Source: Pseudonocardia alaniniphila | Lineage (GTDB): Bacteria; Actinomycetota; Actinomycetes; Mycobacteriales; Pseudonocardiaceae | DNA length: 64,000 nucleotides | Reading direction: 5' to 3' | Assembly (NCBI RefSeq): GCF_022524485.1 | Contig: NZ_JAKXMK010000036.1 | Location: 62,001 to 126,000 of the forward strand | Shown here: in pieces, positions 51,599-60,272 of the stretch | How positions within the stretch are numbered: position 1 is the stretch's first letter | Layout of the letters: each line of letters opens with the position of its first letter | Translations under genes and position numbers: made by a program | Notes under the pieces: generated by a model | The model's input: only the letters and a program-made list of their open reading frames with translations | The model's database searches: none | Told to the model about the DNA's origin: nothing

Positions 51599-52759
51599 TC
51601 AGCCGGGGAGGCGGACGGGCATCAGGAGGTGCAGGTAGCCGGGCAGGGGCTCTGCAGTCTCCTGCCCCGCATTGTCCTCCGCAGGCGGGGCAGGGACAGG
51701 GCGGACCAGCGCGGGTCGGTTCGGAGTGGTGAACGTCAACTGGGCGCGGGGCGTGTGCAGGGCGCCGAGCGAGTCGAGCAGATAGCCGGGGTTGAACGCG
51801 ATCGTGAGCGGAGCCCCGTCGAGCTCGCAGGGCAGCTCTTCCTCGGCGCTCCCCACGTCGTCGCCGCCTGCGGCGAGACGCAGTCCGTCCTCACCGAACT
51901 CCATCCGGACCTGGGCCACGCGGTCGGTGACGAGTGCCACGCGCTTGATCGCCTCGACCAGGGACGCCACCTCGATGACGGCGGCGCTCGTGTGCTCGGC
52001 CGGGATCAGCTGGCGGAACCGCGGGAACTCCGCGTCGAGCAACCGGGTGGTGGCGCGCCGGCCGGCACCGGTGATGCCGAGCATCCCGTCACCCGCCGAC
52101 AGCGCCAGCTCGACCGTGCCCGCGCCGGCGAGCGTCTTGGCGACCTCCGCGAGCGTGCGTGCCGGGATCAGCACGGCGCTGGACTGCGCGTCATCCTCCG
52201 GTGTCCAGTCCAGCTCGCGGACGGCGAGCCGGAACCGGTCGGTGGCGGCGAGCGTGAGCCGGGAACCCTCGATCTCCAGCCGGATGCCGGTGAGCATCGG
52301 GAGCGTGTCGTCGCGGCCGGCCGCGACCGCGACCTGAGCGACGGCCTCGGCGAGCTCGCCCGCCGCCACGCTCCCCGCGAGCTGCGGCATGGCCGGCAGC
52401 TGCGGATAGTCCTCGACCGGCATCGTCGGCAGGCTGAACCTGCTGTTTCCGCACGTGATCGTGGCGCGCGCCCCGTCGACCACCAGATCGACCGGCTTGG
52501 ACGGCAGCGCACGCGTGATGTCGGCCAGGAGCCGCCCGGAAACGAGCAGTCGGCCGGGATCACCGATCGTCGCGTCCAGCTCGACGCGAGCCGACGTCTC
52601 GTAGTCGAACCCGGAGACAGTCAGCCGCTCACCGTCGGCGCCACCGGACGCCTCGACCAGGACACCACCCAGCACCGGGACCGGTGGCCGCGCCGGAAGG
52701 CTGCGAGCCACCCAGGCGGCAGCATCGGCCAGGACGTCGCGTTCGACCCGGAACTTCAT
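51599..52759 (-). CDS. dnaN: DnaN: DNA polymerase III sliding clamp
   Basis: A 386-residue three-domain clamp: MKFRVERDVLADAAAWVARS, NSRFSLPTMPVEDYPQLPAM, TDRFRLAVRELDWTPED (domain 2 signature TDRFRLA), VALVTDRVAQVRMEFGEDGL, and the final TNPARPALVRP-like end. It encircles DNA and tethers polymerases. The end LPGYLHLLMPVRLPG is the classic YLLMPVRL clamp terminus. It is separated from dnaA by the origin. Confidence 0.98.
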   Translation of the reverse strand: MKFRVERDVLADAAAWVARSLPARPPVPVLGGVLVEASGGADGERLTVSGFDYETSARVELDATIGDPGRLLVSGRLLADITRALPSKPVDLVVDGARATITCGNSRFSLPTMPVEDYPQLPAMPQLAGSVAAGELAEAVAQVAVAAGRDDTLPMLTGIRLEIEGSRLTLAATDRFRLAVRELDWTPEDDAQSSAVLIPARTLAEVAKTLAGAGTVELALSAGDGMLGITGAGRRATTRLLDAEFPRFRQLIPAEHTSAAVIEVASLVEAIKRVALVTDRVAQVRMEFGEDGLRLAAGGDDVGSAEEELPCELDGAPLTIAFNPGYLLDSLGALHTPRAQLTFTTPNRPALVRPVPAPPAEDNAGQETAEPLPGYLHLLMPVRLPG

Positions 52760-52989
52760 GAGGGGACCTCTCGCACTGGCGGTGTGGGGACGAGCTCACG
52801 TGGACCCGACGGCTGGGGAGCCGAGGGGGTCATGCCGGGTCGGACGCCGGGCACCGATCTGGTTCAGCCCGGAACGGTCTGAGCCGGAAGACAACCGTAG
52901 AGCCTCCGGACGGCGGGTGTCATCCCGGCCAGGCGGCACCCGATCCGGGCCGGGCTCGGCTCCATCCACGCCGTTGTTCTTTTTGAAGT

Positions 52990-53490
52990 TCTTCATGGAG
53001 AGATGCACAGCAGTAGTACTAGGGCCTGTGCATAGTGTGGATGGACGCTGTTATCGCAGGTCAGACGGTGTGGCGGGATGTGGATCAACCTGAGGGGCCA
53101 GCGGTGGACGCTGTGACTGTCCGGTGGATGGCGGTTGACGAACCCCAGCTGTCCCCGAGATGAACACCGGTTGTCCACCGTTGCGGGTCGATCCGTCCAC
53201 GGCCGCTGAACTGACCATCCACAGAGTTATCCCCAGATGTGGGTGAAGAGTGGTCGGGTGGGGACGCAGTGCGACCGCTTTTCCTGCGAGAACACGGCTC
53301 GCGTGGGTGGCCGGAACTCACAGAGTTCCCTCACGACACAAGACTGAGAACTCTCTGTCACGGTTTTGGCCAGTTTGAACACGGCGCGTCATCAGGCCGA
53401 ACGCTGACCGACCGCCGTCGCGCGCCGAACGGCTGTGGATGAGCGGACGACGGTCGCGCCGCGAGGCCCGAATCCCGGCGCGCATCCACA
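52990..53490. other. oriC: replication origin (oriC) with DnaA-box cluster
   Basis: Between dnaN and dnaA lie many matches to TT(A/G)TCCACA: TGTGGATGG 53036, TGTGGATCA 53079 (8 of 9), TTGTCCACC 53171 (8 of 9), CCATCCACA 53215, TTATCCCCA 53227 (8 of 9), TGTGGGTGA 53238, TGTGGATGA 53434 (8 of 9) and GCATCCACA 53482. An AT-richer segment (52978-53035) is a candidate unwinding region. A GGAACTC/GAGTTCC hairpin is at 53313-53329. None of these boxes is exact, as is frequent in high-GC origins. The rest of the gap up to 54031 shows no further good boxes and no convincing gene. Confidence 0.85.
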
Positions 53491-54031
53491 GCCACTACGA
53501 CTCTCCGCACCCGCCGGCGCCCTGCAGCGTGCACCTTCATCACCTGCCGAGGGGCCGCTGGGCACGACCAGTGGCGGGAAAGAACGCGGCCGCACCGCCG
53601 GGAGTGCACCCCCGAGACGGCCGACGAAGTCGACGGAGAGGCATCCATCGTCGGCAGGCGGCACCTCATGACGATGAATCGCGCCGGGCCCTCGGTTCGT
53701 TTCGAGCCTGCGGTCGTGGTCGCGGTCGGTCACAGCGGCGACGCCGGCAGCAGTTCTCTCTCGGCGTCCTGTGCCGGCGGCAGCGCTTGCGATCGCGGTA
53801 CGTACTTCTCTGCCGCGGGCCGGCGCCGTCGCGGCCTCAGCCGCTCACTCGCCCCCACGGAGCCGTCACCCCTGATGTATGCCCATGGGCCGCCGGCGCT
53901 GGACGCAACGACCCTGGGCGAACCGGCGCCATCCCCCTGGCAGGGAGCGGCCCGCAGCGCGAATCGTCCCTTGTCCGGTGTGGGAGCGAAGTCCTACCGC
54001 TTCGCACGCCGCCCGCGGGTGCAGGCAGCGC

Positions 54032-55636
54032 TCACTGCCGGGCGCGCTGCTTGATCCGCGCCGTCAGCTCCTGAACCTGTTCGAAGGTCTTGCGCCGCTG
54101 CGCGATCTCGTTGCGGATCTTCTTGTCCGCGTGCATGACAGTGGTGTGGTCGCGGCCGCCGAACGTCTGGCCGATGCGCGGCAGCGAGAGGTCGGTCAGC
54201 TCACGACACAGATACATGGCGATCTGACGGGACTGGGCGAGCGCCTTCGTCTTCCCCGGCCCGCACAGCTCGTCCATGGAGACACCGAAGAACTCGGCGG
54301 TGACCGCCATGATCGTCGGCGCCGTGATCTCGGACGCGGCCGAGTCGGGGATCAGGTCGCGCAGCACGATCTCGGCCAGCTGCGTGTCGACCGGTTGCCG
54401 GTTGAGCGACGCGAACGCCGTGACCCGGATGAGCGCGCCCTCGAGCTCGCGGATGTTGCGCTCGATGCGCTCGGCGATGAACTCCAGGACGTCCCCGGGT
54501 ACCGCGAGCCGGTCCTGCGCGGCCTTCTTCCTGAGGATGGCGATGCGCGTCTCGAGCTCGGGCGGCTGGATGTCGGTGATCAGTCCCCACTCGAACCGCG
54601 TGCGCATCCGGTCCTCGAGCGTCTCCAGCCGCTTGGGCGGCCGGTCCGAGGACACGACGATCTGCTTGTTCGCGTTGTGCAACGTATTGAAGGTGTGGAA
54701 GAACTCCTCCTGGGTGCCTTCCTTGCCCTCCAGGAACTGGATGTCGTCCACCAGCAGCACGTCGACGTCGCGGTAGCGGCGCTGGAAGGCCACCTTGCGG
54801 TCGTCGCGCAGGGAGTTGATGAAGTCGTTCGTGAACTCCTCGGTGGACACGTACCGCACGCGCATGCCGGGGAACAGCCGCTGGGCGTAGTGCCCGACGG
54901 CATGCAGCAGGTGGGTCTTGCCCAGTCCGGAGTCGCCCCAGATGAACAGGGGGTTGTACGCACGAGCCGGCGCCTCGGCCACAGCGACCGCGGCGGCGTG
55001 GCTGAACCGGTTGGACGCACCGATGACAAAGGTGTCGAAGGTGTACTTCTCGTTCAGCCGTGTCTGCGACCGCGGAGTGACCTGCTCGCCCGCGGGGGGC
55101 CCCGAATAGGTCGGCCACACCTCGGGCGCACGGCCGTCGATGCCGGAGCTGCCGTTCGGCATCGCGATGTGTGTGGTGCTCGGGTCGCGAAGCGCGAGCG
55201 GTCCGGTGATCGGCAGCGCCGACCCGTCCGATCCGTTGACCTCGTCACGAGGCTGCTCGTTGATCCGCGGATCCGTCGGCGGCCCGTCGATGGAGGCAGG
55301 GCTGCGCACCATCGCTCCCGGAGGATCCGGCACCTCCGTGCCGCCGGACGCCGCCGAGGCGTCGACGACGACCGCGAGGTTCACCGCGACCCCGAGGTGC
55401 CGGCCGAGCGCGTCGCTGATGGGACGGCGCAGTATCCGCTCGATCGCGTCCTTTGCGAATTCGCTCGGCGCGGCGAGGAGCGCGGTGCCGTCGATCAGAC
55501 CCAATGGCCGGGTGAGTCGCAAGAACGCCCGCTGCTGCGGGGACAGCGTGTGGATGCCGGAGCCGGACGAGGCTCCCGAGAGGTCGGCGATCACACGGTT
55601 CCAGACCTGACCGAGGTCTCCTGGCTGGTCGGGCAC
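54032..55636 (-). CDS. dnaA: DnaA: replication initiator
   Basis: The protein has a short N-terminal domain I (LGQVWNRVIADLSG; LSPQQRAFLRLTRPLGLIDG), a disordered linker, an AAA+ domain with Walker A WGDSGLGKTHLLHAVGHYAQ (about 234-241) and Walker B VLLVDDIQFLEGKEG, and domain IV with GGRDHTTVMHADKKIRNEIA, the DNA-recognition signature. GTG 55636 is proposed as start (534 residues, VPDQPGDLGQVWN): GGAGGGGAG ends 9 bases upstream and the N terminus then matches homologues. GTG 55714 and ATG 55696 are in frame alternatives but lack a site. Confidence 0.97.
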   Translation of the reverse strand: MPDQPGDLGQVWNRVIADLSGASSGSGIHTLSPQQRAFLRLTRPLGLIDGTALLAAPSEFAKDAIERILRRPISDALGRHLGVAVNLAVVVDASAASGGTEVPDPPGAMVRSPASIDGPPTDPRINEQPRDEVNGSDGSALPITGPLALRDPSTTHIAMPNGSSGIDGRAPEVWPTYSGPPAGEQVTPRSQTRLNEKYTFDTFVIGASNRFSHAAAVAVAEAPARAYNPLFIWGDSGLGKTHLLHAVGHYAQRLFPGMRVRYVSTEEFTNDFINSLRDDRKVAFQRRYRDVDVLLVDDIQFLEGKEGTQEEFFHTFNTLHNANKQIVVSSDRPPKRLETLEDRMRTRFEWGLITDIQPPELETRIAILRKKAAQDRLAVPGDVLEFIAERIERNIRELEGALIRVTAFASLNRQPVDTQLAEIVLRDLIPDSAASEITAPTIMAVTAEFFGVSMDELCGPGKTKALAQSRQIAMYLCRELTDLSLPRIGQTFGGRDHTTVMHADKKIRNEIAQRRKTFEQVQELTARIKQRARQ

Positions 55637-55704
55637 CGGTCCGGGCTCCCCTCCGGTCGTCGCTCCGGACGTGCTCGCGCCCGATCGATCGATCATCCCC
55701 AGGC

Positions 55705-55713
55705 TTGTCCACA
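55705..55713 (+). promoter_or_regulatory. exact DnaA box upstream of dnaA
   Basis: TTGTCCACA is an exact box, 69 bases before the proposed dnaA start at 55636 and inside the frame only if the longer start is used. It suits autoregulation of dnaA. The wider gap 55637-56087 between dnaA and the divergent rpmH also holds both promoters, with an AT-richer patch near 55825-55850. Confidence 0.6.
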
Positions 55714-56087
55714 CCTGTGAGCAAGACGCTACGCGGACACGCAGCGACGAATGCGCGCGGGCCCGCGAAGGTGGTGGTGGCCGTGTTTCGGCGATCCCCC
55801 CGGATCGAACTGTGAAGGGCGCACGCTAACAATCAGAGCGACTTGCCACAAGCCGCCTGATCGCGCAAGGCTGCATCGGGATGACGAGGCGTGACCTGGT
55901 TTGACCCTCTGTGCGGCGGCTGCGTACCCTGGAATCAACCGCGCCCGCGCAGGTGAGCCGCGTGCTGTCCTAGGACCGCCGTCGGTTCGTGCGGGTGTCG
56001 CAGCACCACCGCACCACCAGTCCGAACCCGATGCACGATGATCACCGACGGTCGGCTTTGCCGCGCCGTCGACCAGGAGAGCCGACC

Positions 56088-56231
56088 GTGAGCAAGGGCA
56101 AGCGCACCTTCCAGCCGAACAACCGCCGCCGGGCCCGTACCCACGGCTTCCGGTTGCGCATGCGTACCCGCGCCGGCCGAGCCATCATCGCGGCCCGCCG
56201 CGGCAAGGGCCGCGAGCGGCTCTCGGCCTGA
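56088..56231 (+). CDS. rpmH: RpmH: ribosomal protein bL34
   Basis: A 47-residue basic protein, MSKGKRTFQPNNRRRARTHG then FRLRMRTRAGRAIIAARRGK and GRERLSA. It is ribosomal protein L34. GTG 56088 is set by AGGAGA at 56075 and by family length; the open frame continuing upstream to 56034 is not part of it. Conserved divergent neighbour of dnaA. Confidence 0.97.
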   Translation: MSKGKRTFQPNNRRRARTHGFRLRMRTRAGRAIIAARRGKGRERLSA

Positions 56232-56244
56232 TTCGGCCGTCCCG

Positions 56245-56601
56245 GTGTTGCCGGCCGGATCCCGGCTAACTCGCCGGGACGAGTTCGCTTCCGTCGTTCG
56301 GCGGGGCCGGCGCAGCGGACGGTCACGGCTTGTCGTCCACATCTGTGGCGGGGCCGGAGACGGTGGGCCGCGGGCGGGGTTCGTCGTGAGCAGAGCAGTC
56401 GGAAACGCTGTCGTCCGGCACCGGGTGACGCGCAGGCTCCGTCACCTCGTCGCGCCCCGGCTCCAGCAGCTCCCGTCGGATGCCCTCCTCGTCGTCAGGG
56501 CGCTGCCGCCGGCTGCTGACGCCTCGTCGGCCGAGCTCGCCGAGGACCTCGACGCCGGCCTGCGGAGTGCAATGCGAAAGCTTTCCGGGAGCCCACGATG
56601 A
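56245..56601 (+). CDS. rnpA: RnpA: protein part of RNase P
   Basis: The 118-residue basic protein begins MLPAGSRLTRRDEFASVVRR and carries GFVVSRAVGNAVVRHRVTRR LRHL (the RNR-like RNA-binding motif), typical of RnpA. It assists the catalytic RNA in maturing tRNA 5' ends. GTG 56245 and TTG 56248 are adjacent possible starts. It overlaps yidD by 4 bases and is 13 bases from rpmH. Confidence 0.94.
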   Translation: MLPAGSRLTRRDEFASVVRRGRRSGRSRLVVHICGGAGDGGPRAGFVVSRAVGNAVVRHRVTRRLRHLVAPRLQQLPSDALLVVRALPPAADASSAELAEDLDAGLRSAMRKLSGSPR

Positions 56602-56885
56602 CTGACGGCGCGCGCCGCTCCGTCGTGACGCGGGCGCTCATCGGCCTGTTGCACTTCTACCAGCACTGGATCTCTCCGGCGCTGCCCCCGACGTGCCGCT
56701 TCTACCCCTCCTGCAGTGCCTATGCGATCGAGGCGCTGCAGGTGCACGGCGTGCTACGCGGATCGTGGCTCACGCTTCGTCGGTTGCTGCGGTGTGCGCC
56801 GTGGCACCCTGGCGGTATCGACCCGGTGCCACCGCGCCGTTCCCGCTCGGCCCGGAACCACCTCGAGGAGCAAGCGCCGTGCTGA
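56598..56885 (+). CDS. yidD: YidD: membrane protein insertion factor
   Basis: The 95-residue protein has LLHFYQHWISPALPPTCRFY PSCSAYAIEALQVHG and GSWLTLRRLLRCAPWHPGGI DPVP, including the three conserved Cys (PTCRFYPSCS and RCAPWHPGG) that mark YidD. It assists YidC-mediated insertion. ATG 56598 overlaps the rnpA stop; the yidC start overlaps its end by 7 bases (GTGCTGA). Confidence 0.95.
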   Translation: MTDGARRSVVTRALIGLLHFYQHWISPALPPTCRFYPSCSAYAIEALQVHGVLRGSWLTLRRLLRCAPWHPGGIDPVPPRRSRSARNHLEEQAPC

Positions 56886-58009
56886 ACTTCATCTACTACC
56901 CGGTCTCTTTCATCCTCTGGGTGTGGCATCAGGCGTTCGGCAGCATCTTCGGTGACTCCAGCGGCATCGCGTGGGCCCTCGCGGTGGTGTTCCTCGTCTT
57001 CACCCTGCGCGCGATCCTGTACAAGCCGTTCGTCGGCCAGGTGCGCTCGATGCGCAAGATGCAGGAGTTCCAGCCGGAGATCGCGAAGCTCCGCAAGAAA
57101 TATGCGAACGACCGGCAGAAGCAGGCCGAGGAGATGCAGAAGCTCCAGAAGGAGCACGGCGTCAACCCCGTGGCCGGCTGCCTCCCCGTGCTCGTGCAGG
57201 TGCCGGTCTTCATCGGCCTGTTCCACGTGCTGCGCGAGTTCGGTCCGGTCCTGCCCAACGGCGCTCCGCGTACCGAGAACTACTTCTTCGACGCCCAGGG
57301 CGTGCAGTCGTTCAACGACGCGAGCTTCTTCGGCGCCAAGCTGGGCGCCTGGATCGTCAACCCGAAGCCACCGCTCGAGGTCCTCGGCACCACGGTGGCG
57401 CATCAGCTGTACGTGATGATCCCGCTGATGATCATGGCGGGCATCTTCACCCACATCACGGCACGGCACTCGGTGGCCCGCCAGACCGCGGCGCAGGGTG
57501 AGAACCCGCAGACCGCGATCATGAACAAGCTGATGCTGTACGTCTTCCCGATCGGCGTCGTGGTCGGTGCGCCGTTCCTGCCGCTCGCGGTGCTCCTCTA
57601 CTGGGTATCCAACAACCTGTGGACGCTCGGCCAGCAGTACGTGGTGTACCGGCGCATCGACGCCGAGGAGAGCACGAAGCGCGAGCAGGCGGTCGCCAAC
57701 CGCCAGTCGCTGGCACCGCGCCCCGGCCAGAAGCCGGTGCGGCCCGAGACTCAGTCCGAGGATCAGCCGTCGAAGCGGCCCGGTGCGAAGCCGGTTGCTC
57801 GCAAGCCGGGTACGTCCTCCACGAACGGCGCTGCGAACGGCACCGCGAATGGCACGGCCAACGGTTCCGCCACGCCGGCTGCCGCCGGGGAGTCCTCCGC
57901 CAACGGCGCCACCAAGAGCACGAACAGCACAGCAGGCGACTCCGCGAGAAGCGCGCGCAGCGGTGGTGGCTCTCGGCCGCCCGCGCGGCGCCCGCGTAAG
58001 CGCCGCTGA
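56879..58009 (+). CDS. yidC: YidC: membrane protein insertase
   Basis: A 376-residue insertase: first helix MLNFIYYPVSFILWVWHQAF, long cytoplasmic coiled hairpin KMQEFQPEIAKLRKKYANDR QKQAEEMQKLQKEHGVNPVA GCLP, hydrophobic groove with LVQVPVFIGLFHVLREF, and later helices PLMIMAGIFTHITAR and YVFPIGVVVGAPFLPLAVLL. The C-terminal tail (about 90 residues) is basic and rich in Asn-Gly-Thr repeats (NGAANGTANGTANG) and Arg at the end (PPARRPRKRR), likely ribosome-binding. GTG 56879 follows CGAGGAG. Confidence 0.96.
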   Translation: MLNFIYYPVSFILWVWHQAFGSIFGDSSGIAWALAVVFLVFTLRAILYKPFVGQVRSMRKMQEFQPEIAKLRKKYANDRQKQAEEMQKLQKEHGVNPVAGCLPVLVQVPVFIGLFHVLREFGPVLPNGAPRTENYFFDAQGVQSFNDASFFGAKLGAWIVNPKPPLEVLGTTVAHQLYVMIPLMIMAGIFTHITARHSVARQTAAQGENPQTAIMNKLMLYVFPIGVVVGAPFLPLAVLLYWVSNNLWTLGQQYVVYRRIDAEESTKREQAVANRQSLAPRPGQKPVRPETQSEDQPSKRPGAKPVARKPGTSSTNGAANGTANGTANGSATPAAAGESSANGATKSTNSTAGDSARSARSGGGSRPPARRPRKRR

Positions 58010-58103
58010 CGACGAGCCATCCGCGGTCGCCCTCGCCGGCGACCGCAGCGGTGTGCCGGGGTGCCCCGGTGTCATCGCAACCGTTTGGGAGAGGAGACGC
58101 ATC

Positions 58104-58622
58104 GTGCCGAAGACTGCGCAGGACGGGGCCACCGAGAGCGTCGCTGCGAGCAGCGCCGAGGACCAGCTGGTACGCGAGGGCGATATCGCTGGTGACTACC
58201 TCGAGCGGTTGCTCGACGTGCTGGACTACGACGGGGACATCGACCTCGACGTCGAGGCCGGCCGGGCGATCGTGAGCATCGACGGTGGCGACGACCTGGA
58301 CAAGCTGGTGGGCGAGCGTGGCGCGGTGCTCGAGGCACTGCAGGAACTCACCCGGCTCGCTGTACAGCAGACGTCCGGAAACCGCAGCCGGTTGATGCTC
58401 GACATCGCCGGCTGGCGAGAGGCGCGGCGCGAGGAGCTCACCAAGCTCGGCACCCGCACAGCGAAGGACGTTCTTGCGTCCGGGGAGTCCGTACGGCTGC
58501 GCCCGATGACCCCCTTCGAGCGCAAGGTCGTTCACGACGCCGTCGCTCGCGTCAAGGGCGTGTCCAGCGAGAGCGAGGGCGAGGAGCCGCGGCGGCAGGT
58601 CGTCGTCTTCCGCGGTGCCTGA
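58104..58622 (+). CDS. jag: Jag/KhpB: KH-R3H RNA-binding protein
   Basis: The 172-residue protein has a KH-like domain (DYLERLLDVLDYDGDIDLDV, LVGERGAVLEALQELTRLAV) and an R3H domain (LMLDIAGWREARREELTKLG, LRPMTPFERKVVHDAVARVK, ending RRQVVVF). It binds RNA and, in other bacteria, helps control cell division and elongation. GTG 58104 has AGAGGAGA upstream. It lies between yidC and rsmG, as usual, and overlaps rsmG by 8 bases. Confidence 0.94.
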   Translation: MPKTAQDGATESVAASSAEDQLVREGDIAGDYLERLLDVLDYDGDIDLDVEAGRAIVSIDGGDDLDKLVGERGAVLEALQELTRLAVQQTSGNRSRLMLDIAGWREARREELTKLGTRTAKDVLASGESVRLRPMTPFERKVVHDAVARVKGVSSESEGEEPRRQVVVFRGA

Positions 58623-59310
58623 CGTTCCGGCCACCCCCGTCTCGAGCGAGGGGGTGGCCGGTTCTGTTTTCGGCGATCGCTTGCCCCTCGCTCAGCGGTT
58701 CGCCGAGCACCTCGTCACGTCCGGTGTGGAGCGTGGTCTGATCGGGCCGAGGGAGGCTCCGCGCGTCTGGGATCGGCACGTCCTGAACTGCGCCCTCGTC
58801 GCGGAACTTGTGCCGAATGGCGCGCGTCTTGTGGATGTGGGTTCGGGAGCGGGGCTTCCCGGGATACCGTTGGCGCTGGCCCGGCCGGATCTCCGCATCG
58901 TCCTCATTGAACCCCTCGCGCGTCGTGTCGAGTGGCTCCACGAGGTCATCGCGGATCTCGGCCTGTCGATAGCGGTTGAACGCGGTCGGGCCGAGGAGAC
59001 TGTGGTCCGGCGGCGATGGGAGGGAGCCGACGTGGTGACCGCTCGCGCCGTTGCGCCCCTGGCACGGCTCGCTGGTTGGAGTCTCCCCTTGCTGCGGCCG
59101 GGCGGGTTGATGCTCGCCATGAAGGGCGATAGCGCCCCGGCCGAGGTCGAGCGGGATGCGGCGGCAGTCCGCAAGCTCGGCGGCGGGATCCCACGAATCG
59201 AGCGGGCCGGGGTCGGAGTCATCGATCCCCCGAGCACGGTGGTCGTCGTGGAGCGGGTACGGGGAGCCGGCAGCCCCGAGCGCTCGCGGCGTAGGAGAGG
59301 GCAGGCGTGA
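58615..59310 (+). CDS. rsmG: RsmG: 16S rRNA m7G527 methyltransferase
   Basis: A 231-residue SAM methyltransferase: LAQRFAEHLVTSGVERGLIG, PRVWDRHVLNCALVAELVPN, VDVGSGAGLPGIPLALARPD (SAM site), LIEPLARRVEWLHEVIADLG, DVVTARAVAPLARLAGWSLP. It makes m7G527 in 16S rRNA; loss gives low-level streptomycin resistance. GTG 58615 overlaps jag; its stop overlaps the parA start (GTGA), so the chain yidC to parB can be cotranscribed. The C-terminal tail is Arg-rich (RSRRRRGQA). Confidence 0.95.
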   Translation: MPDVPATPVSSEGVAGSVFGDRLPLAQRFAEHLVTSGVERGLIGPREAPRVWDRHVLNCALVAELVPNGARLVDVGSGAGLPGIPLALARPDLRIVLIEPLARRVEWLHEVIADLGLSIAVERGRAEETVVRRRWEGADVVTARAVAPLARLAGWSLPLLRPGGLMLAMKGDSAPAEVERDAAAVRKLGGGIPRIERAGVGVIDPPSTVVVVERVRGAGSPERSRRRRGQA

Positions 59311-60269
59311 CGTTCAAGGTGTCCCAGCACGAGATGTCCCAGCGCGAGATGCTCCACAACGTTTCACGTGAAACACCGGGATGGACTCCCATCGCGGAGG
59401 AGGCGGAGCGAGCGGCTCGGGTACTCCATCCCGACCGACACCGCATGCCGCGGCCGACGCACCGGCGCGTCCTGACCGTGGCCAACCAGAAGGGTGGGGT
59501 CGGCAAGACCACGAGCACGGTCAACATTGCGGCGGCACTTGCGATGCATGGTGTTCGCGCGATGGTGATCGACCTCGACCCACAGGGCAATGCCAGCACG
59601 GCCCTCGGCGTCGAGCATCGGCTGGGCACGCCGTCGGTGTACGAGGCACTGCTCGGCGAGATCCGTCTCGCCGATGCGGCGGTGCGGAGCACTGCCTCGC
59701 CCGACCTCCTGTGTGTTCCGGCCACCATCGACCTTGCCGGTGCCGAGATCGAGCTCGTCAGCATGGTGGCGAGGGAGAACCGGCTGAAGCAGGCGCTGTA
59801 CGACGGATCGCTCGCCGAGCTCGGGGTGGACTACGTCTTCGTCGACTGTCCGCCCTCGCTCGGGCTCCTCACCGTCAACGCGCTGGTGGCCGCCAGCGAA
59901 GTGCTGATCCCCATCCAGTGCGAGTACTACGCGCTCGAGGGTCTCGGCCAGCTGCTGAGCAACATCGACCTCGTCCGGTCGCACCTCAACACGGCACTGC
60001 ACGTTTCGACGATTCTGCTGACGATGTACGACGGGCGCACTAAGCTGGCCGACCAGGTCACCAACGAGGTGCGCGGCCACTTCGGCCCCACCGTGCTGCG
60101 TACAGTTATTCCCCGCAGTGTCAAGGTCTCCGAGGCACCCGGGTACAGCCAGACCGTGCTCGCCTACGACCCAGGCTCGCGTGGAGCGATGAGCTACGTC
60201 GACGCGGCCCGTGAGATTGCCGAGCGCGGAGCGCGCATGGACGTACCCATCGACCAAGACGGGCGGTAA
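59307..60269 (+). CDS. parA: ParA: chromosome partition ATPase
   Basis: The 320-residue Walker-type ATPase has a 50-residue N-terminal extension, then LTVANQKGGVGKTTSTVNIA (deviant Walker A), VIDLDPQGNASTALG, VFVDCPPSLGLLTVNALVAA (Walker B) and CEYYALEGLGQLLSNIDLVR. It forms DNA-bound dimers that pull ParB-parS complexes apart. Part of a parS site lies in its codons (VSRET at residues 19-23). GTG 59307 overlaps the rsmG stop. parB follows after 3 bases. Confidence 0.97.
   Translation: MTFKVSQHEMSQREMLHNVSRETPGWTPIAEEAERAARVLHPDRHRMPRPTHRRVLTVANQKGGVGKTTSTVNIAAALAMHGVRAMVIDLDPQGNASTALGVEHRLGTPSVYEALLGEIRLADAAVRSTASPDLLCVPATIDLAGAEIELVSMVARENRLKQALYDGSLAELGVDYVFVDCPPSLGLLTVNALVAASEVLIPIQCEYYALEGLGQLLSNIDLVRSHLNTALHVSTILLTMYDGRTKLADQVTNEVRGHFGPTVLRTVIPRSVKVSEAPGYSQTVLAYDPGSRGAMSYVDAAREIAERGARMDVPIDQDGR
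59360..59375. promoter_or_regulatory. parS: parS site inside parA (15 of 16)
   Basis: CGTTTCACGTGAAACA differs from the consensus only at its first base. It is read as VSRET in ParA, residues 19-23, in the non-conserved N-terminal extension. Confidence 0.85.
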
Positions 60270-60272
60270 AGG

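Noticed and set aside
53668..54054. plus-strand frames between oriC and dnaA
   Set aside because: Arg/Ser/Pro-rich shadow sequences of the GC-rich gap; no start site or family resemblance.
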